DNA from: Niastella yeongjuensis
GTDB taxonomy: Bacteria > Bacteroidota > Bacteroidia > Chitinophagales > Chitinophagaceae
Length of the DNA stretch: 64,000 bases
Reading direction: 5' to 3'
Assembly: GCF_900110245.1 (NCBI RefSeq)
Contig: NZ_FOCZ01000002.1
Coordinates: 186,001-250,000, forward strand
Part shown: positions 61,479-64,000 of the stretch, in pieces
Layout: each line of letters begins with the position of its first letter
How positions within the stretch are numbered: the stretch's first letter is position 1
Position numbers and translations under genes: made by a program
Notes under the pieces: generated by a model
What the model was told of the DNA's origin: nothing
Database searches by the model: none
What the model saw: the letters and a program-made list of their open reading frames with translations, nothing else

Positions 61479-62258
61479 GTGAATCCCGGTAAAAAGATAT
61501 ACTTTCTGTCAGATTTCCATCTTGGAAGCCCCGACCATGCGTCGAGCCTGGTGCGTGAAAAACGTATTGTTGAGTTTTTAGAAGAGATACGAAAAGACGC
61601 GGCGGTAATATTTATCGTGGGCGATATGTTTGATTTCTGGTACGAATACCGGACCGTTGTACCGCGGGGTTATGTGCGCTTACTGGGAAAACTGGCCGAA
61701 ATAACAGACTCGGGTATTCCCTTGCATTTCTTTGTTGGTAATCACGATATGTGGATGAAGGATTATTTTCAAAAGGAACTGAATATTCCCGTATACTTTG
61801 AACCCCACGCATTTGAATTCAATAATAAAAAATTCTGGGTGGGGCATGGTGATGGATTGGGACCTGGCGATCATGGTTACAAGATGATGAAGAAGATCTT
61901 TCGCAACCCAATATGCCAGTGGCTTTTCGGTATTTTACCGCCGTATATGGGAATGGGTTTGGCCAATTACCTCAGTCGCAGAAGCCGCCACGTAACAGGT
62001 GCAGCCGATGATAAGTTTTATGGCGAAGAAAATGAATGGCTGATCACTTATTGTAAAGACATGCTGAAACAACAGCATTACGATTACCTGGTATTCGGGC
62101 ACCGGCACCTGCCCATTGATTTCACCTTAAAGGGCGGCAGCCGGTATATTAACCTGGGCGACTGGATCAGATATTATACCTATGCGGTTTTTGATGGAGA
62201 TCAGCTAACCCTTACCACCCGTTATCCTGAACTTGAAAACAAAATCGTACGCCATTAG
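61479..62258 (+). CDS. lpxH: UDP-2,3-diacylglucosamine diphosphatase LpxH
   Basis: 259 residues from a GTG at 61479. Metallophosphoesterase motifs in order: SDFHLGS (D12, H14), VGDMFDFW, GNHDMW, GHGDGLGPGD and FGHRHLPID. The YLSRRSRHVTGAADDK segment is the lipid-cap region of LpxH. It hydrolyses UDP-diacylglucosamine to lipid X in lipid A synthesis. The next gene overlaps its stop codon. Confidence 0.92.
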   Translation: MNPGKKIYFLSDFHLGSPDHASSLVREKRIVEFLEEIRKDAAVIFIVGDMFDFWYEYRTVVPRGYVRLLGKLAEITDSGIPLHFFVGNHDMWMKDYFQKELNIPVYFEPHAFEFNNKKFWVGHGDGLGPGDHGYKMMKKIFRNPICQWLFGILPPYMGMGLANYLSRRSRHVTGAADDKFYGEENEWLITYCKDMLKQQHYDYLVFGHRHLPIDFTLKGGSRYINLGDWIRYYTYAVFDGDQLTLTTRYPELENKIVRH

Positions 62259-63073
62259 TGGTTCGCATACTGATCATATTAACTTCTTTTTTGTACTGCT
62301 GTAAAACCGCCTGCGCACAAACAGCTGATACTACCTTTATTTTTAATAAACTGGCCGGCCAACAGGTAACCGATTTTACGGTTGATAACCTCGGCAATCT
62401 GTATATTCTGAATAATACCGGACAAATAAAAAAGATGGGGCCGGCAGGTGATTCTATTGCAGTATTTAATAATGTGCGGCAATATGGAAAACTGTACCTG
62501 ATAGATGTTACCAATCCATTGCGCGTATTGTTGTACTTCCGCGACTTTGGTACCATCGTTGTGTTGGACCGGTTTTTGAACCCCCGGGCAACTATTGATC
62601 TTCGAAAACAACAGTTGTTTCAGGTAAATGCCATTGGCCAGTCGTACGATAATAATATTTGGGTATATGATGAATTGGAGAGCAAACTGAAGCGGGTGGC
62701 TGAAGATGGCCGGGTGCTCGATCAAACGACCGATTTCAGGATGATCGTAGATACTGCCCCTTCACCCCAGTTCATTGTTGACCAGAACCGGTTGGTATAT
62801 TTATACGATTCGTTGAAGGGCGTTTATATGTTTGATTATTACGGAGCCTATAAAAACCGGATTCAATTAAAGGGCTGGACGGATTTTACCGTTATTGGCA
62901 ATGCCATTTATGGCCGGGATGCCAATATGTTGTATCGTTATGAAGCCGGTACCTTGAATTTGCAAAACTACCCCATACCTGCAGCCATGCGGGATGCACA
63001 AAAAATAAAGATCATGCCCGGTAATTTATATGTGCTGCGTAACAACCGCCTGGAGGTGTTTTCTTATCACTGA
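62258..63073 (+). CDS. Exported beta-propeller-like protein of unknown function
   Basis: 271 residues from a GTG that overlaps the lpxH stop codon by one base (TAGTG), so translation is probably coupled. Signal peptide MVRILIILTSFLYCCKTACA. The rest is beta-strand rich with repeated D-N-x-G-N-x-Y type turns (FTVDNLGNLYILNNTGQIKK; SYDNNIWVYDELESKLKRVA; VDQNRLVYLYDSLKGVYMFD), resembling a NHL/beta-propeller. No known domain can be named with confidence. Confidence 0.75.
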   Translation: MVRILIILTSFLYCCKTACAQTADTTFIFNKLAGQQVTDFTVDNLGNLYILNNTGQIKKMGPAGDSIAVFNNVRQYGKLYLIDVTNPLRVLLYFRDFGTIVVLDRFLNPRATIDLRKQQLFQVNAIGQSYDNNIWVYDELESKLKRVAEDGRVLDQTTDFRMIVDTAPSPQFIVDQNRLVYLYDSLKGVYMFDYYGAYKNRIQLKGWTDFTVIGNAIYGRDANMLYRYEAGTLNLQNYPIPAAMRDAQKIKIMPGNLYVLRNNRLEVFSYH

Positions 63074-63162
63074 TTGCTTTCCTGATATTGTAACTAATTT
63101 GTAGACCGATTACTTTTTAAAGTTTATAACTTTGAAAAGTTTAAAGCCACCGAATATTTTAA

Positions 63163-64000
63163 ATGGGATCTTTTTTAGATAAGGTTATCCTCGACAATTC
63201 TATTAGAAGCTACCTGATAGTAGCGGGTTCATTACTGCTTATATTTTTGTTCAAGCGATTATTATCGCGCTACGTGGCAGGGGTATTATTTGCTATTGTG
63301 GGGCGTGTAGTACGCGGGGTTGACAGAACTTCATTTATAAAACTGGTGGTTTCGCCGCTGGAAGTGTTCCTGCTTGTTTTACTAAGTTTAATTGTCTTCA
63401 ATAAACTCACTTTTCCGCAGAACCTTAATGTTGATATATACAAATTCAATGTACGTGAGTTTGTTGATGCCATTTCCATCATTGTATTAATCATTGTGTT
63501 TATATGGTTGTTGCTGCGGATCATGGACTTTATTGCAATGATCCTGCATCACCGGGCCGATCAGACAGCTGATGCAGCCGATAACCAGCTGATAGTCTTC
63601 TTCAAGGATTTCTTTAAAGTGGTGCTGGTGATTTTTGGCATTTTGCTGATCCTGAAATTCGCCTTTCATTATAACATCAGCAATCTGCTAACGGGGTTGA
63701 GCATCGCTACGGCAGCCATTGCGTTGGCAACACGCGAAAGCCTGGAGAACCTGATCGCTTCCTTTATTATCTTTTTCGACAGACCGTTTACCATGGGCGA
63801 CCAGGTAAAGGTGCACGATATTACCGGTACTGTAGAACGCATTGGATTACGCAGCACCCGCATAAGAACCGATCAAAAAACCTATGTTTCGGTTCCCAAT
63901 AAACAAATGGTGGATAGTATACTCGATAACCTGTCACTGCGTACCCAGCGGCGTGCATTTGTACAGTTGAAACTACATGCCGATACGCCACATGATGCCG
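63163..64000 (+). CDS. MscS-type mechanosensitive channel, C-terminus cut by window edge
   Basis: About 279 residues are visible from the ATG at 63163. N-terminal membrane segments (about 14-30, 58-75, 104-122), then TM3-like sequence NLLTGLSIATAAIALATRES and the beta domain IIFFDRPFTMGDQVKVHDIT, GTVERIGLRSTRIRTDQKTY, VSVPNKQMVDSI. This is the MscS family core. Channels of this family release solutes on hypo-osmotic shock. A perfect -7-type box TAACTTTG lies at 63127-63134, with the nearest TTTG spaced 25 nt, wider than usual. Confidence 0.9.
   Translation, partial: MGSFLDKVILDNSIRSYLIVAGSLLLIFLFKRLLSRYVAGVLFAIVGRVVRGVDRTSFIKLVVSPLEVFLLVLLSLIVFNKLTFPQNLNVDIYKFNVREFVDAISIIVLIIVFIWLLLRIMDFIAMILHHRADQTADAADNQLIVFFKDFFKVVLVIFGILLILKFAFHYNISNLLTGLSIATAAIALATRESLENLIASFIIFFDRPFTMGDQVKVHDITGTVERIGLRSTRIRTDQKTYVSVPNKQMVDSILDNLSLRTQRRAFVQLKLHADTPHDA

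Overview
This window looks like a chromosomal segment of a member of the Bacteroidota, most likely Chitinophagaceae (Niastella/Chitinophaga-like). The evidence is gldE and gldD downstream of mutY and ssb, DUF5777, DUF3109 and GldD-type families, protein sequences of Bacteroidota type, and promoters of the phylum's own form (TTTG, about 19 nt, TAnnTTTG) in place of Shine-Dalgarno-led starts. I see no rRNA, tRNA, CRISPR array, insertion sequence or prophage. It reads as core genome with accessory intergenic repeats.

Layout. 1-5.3 kb, mostly minus strand: a TPR protein cut by the left edge, a repeat-rich spacer, a DUF1015 protein with serC, a P1-nuclease/phospholipase C-like enzyme and a DUF502 membrane protein. 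5.5-12.4 kb, plus: a TetR regulator heading a tripartite RND efflux operon (TolC, lipoprotein adaptor, pump). 12.5-26.3 kb: an M16 peptidase, an AIM24-like protein, a Bax-inhibitor-1 protein, ricT, holB, a glutathione peroxidase, a beta-helix lipoprotein, comF, radA and a YugP-type peptidase. 26.7-29.8 kb, minus: rng, then HU, a TPR protein and a 31-residue ribosomal-type protein in one unit. 30-38.4 kb, plus: mutY, ssb, gldE, gldD, DUF3109, lutB, a deacetylase-like protein and a lipoprotein. 38.5-42.2 kb, minus: purH and comEC. 42.8-46.2 kb, plus: an unknown protein, then two related membrane proteins with a histidine kinase and response regulator. carB follows on the minus strand. 49.9-56.7 kb: an M23 peptidase, Bcp, a small coiled-coil protein, a ROK regulator and a four-gene envelope cluster (atypical c-type cytochrome, OB-fold, YceI, DUF5777). 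56.7-64 kb: birA, divergent from rsfS-ftsH-lutC, then a gamma-glutamylcyclotransferase, lpxH, a propeller-like protein and an MscS channel cut by the right edge.

How the genes work together. The RND operon is a self-contained export system whose promoter spacer carries a palindrome suited to autoregulation by TetR. HU, mutY, ssb, radA, holB, comEC and comF serve DNA maintenance and uptake. gldE/gldD serve gliding and type IX secretion. The kinase and regulator with two membrane proteins look like one signalling operon.

The least explained signals are between genes: (i) two loci with three helically phased copies of a CAC..TTATTGsCAA element upstream of promoters, one of which appears to drive a small RNA of about 75 nt (26.58-26.66 kb); (ii) free-standing intrinsic terminators at 25.3, 42.3 and 54.2 kb; (iii) families of 7-nt and 8-nt periodic repeats, one of which forms a terminator after ricT. 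All calls come from reading the sequence only; no database search was run.
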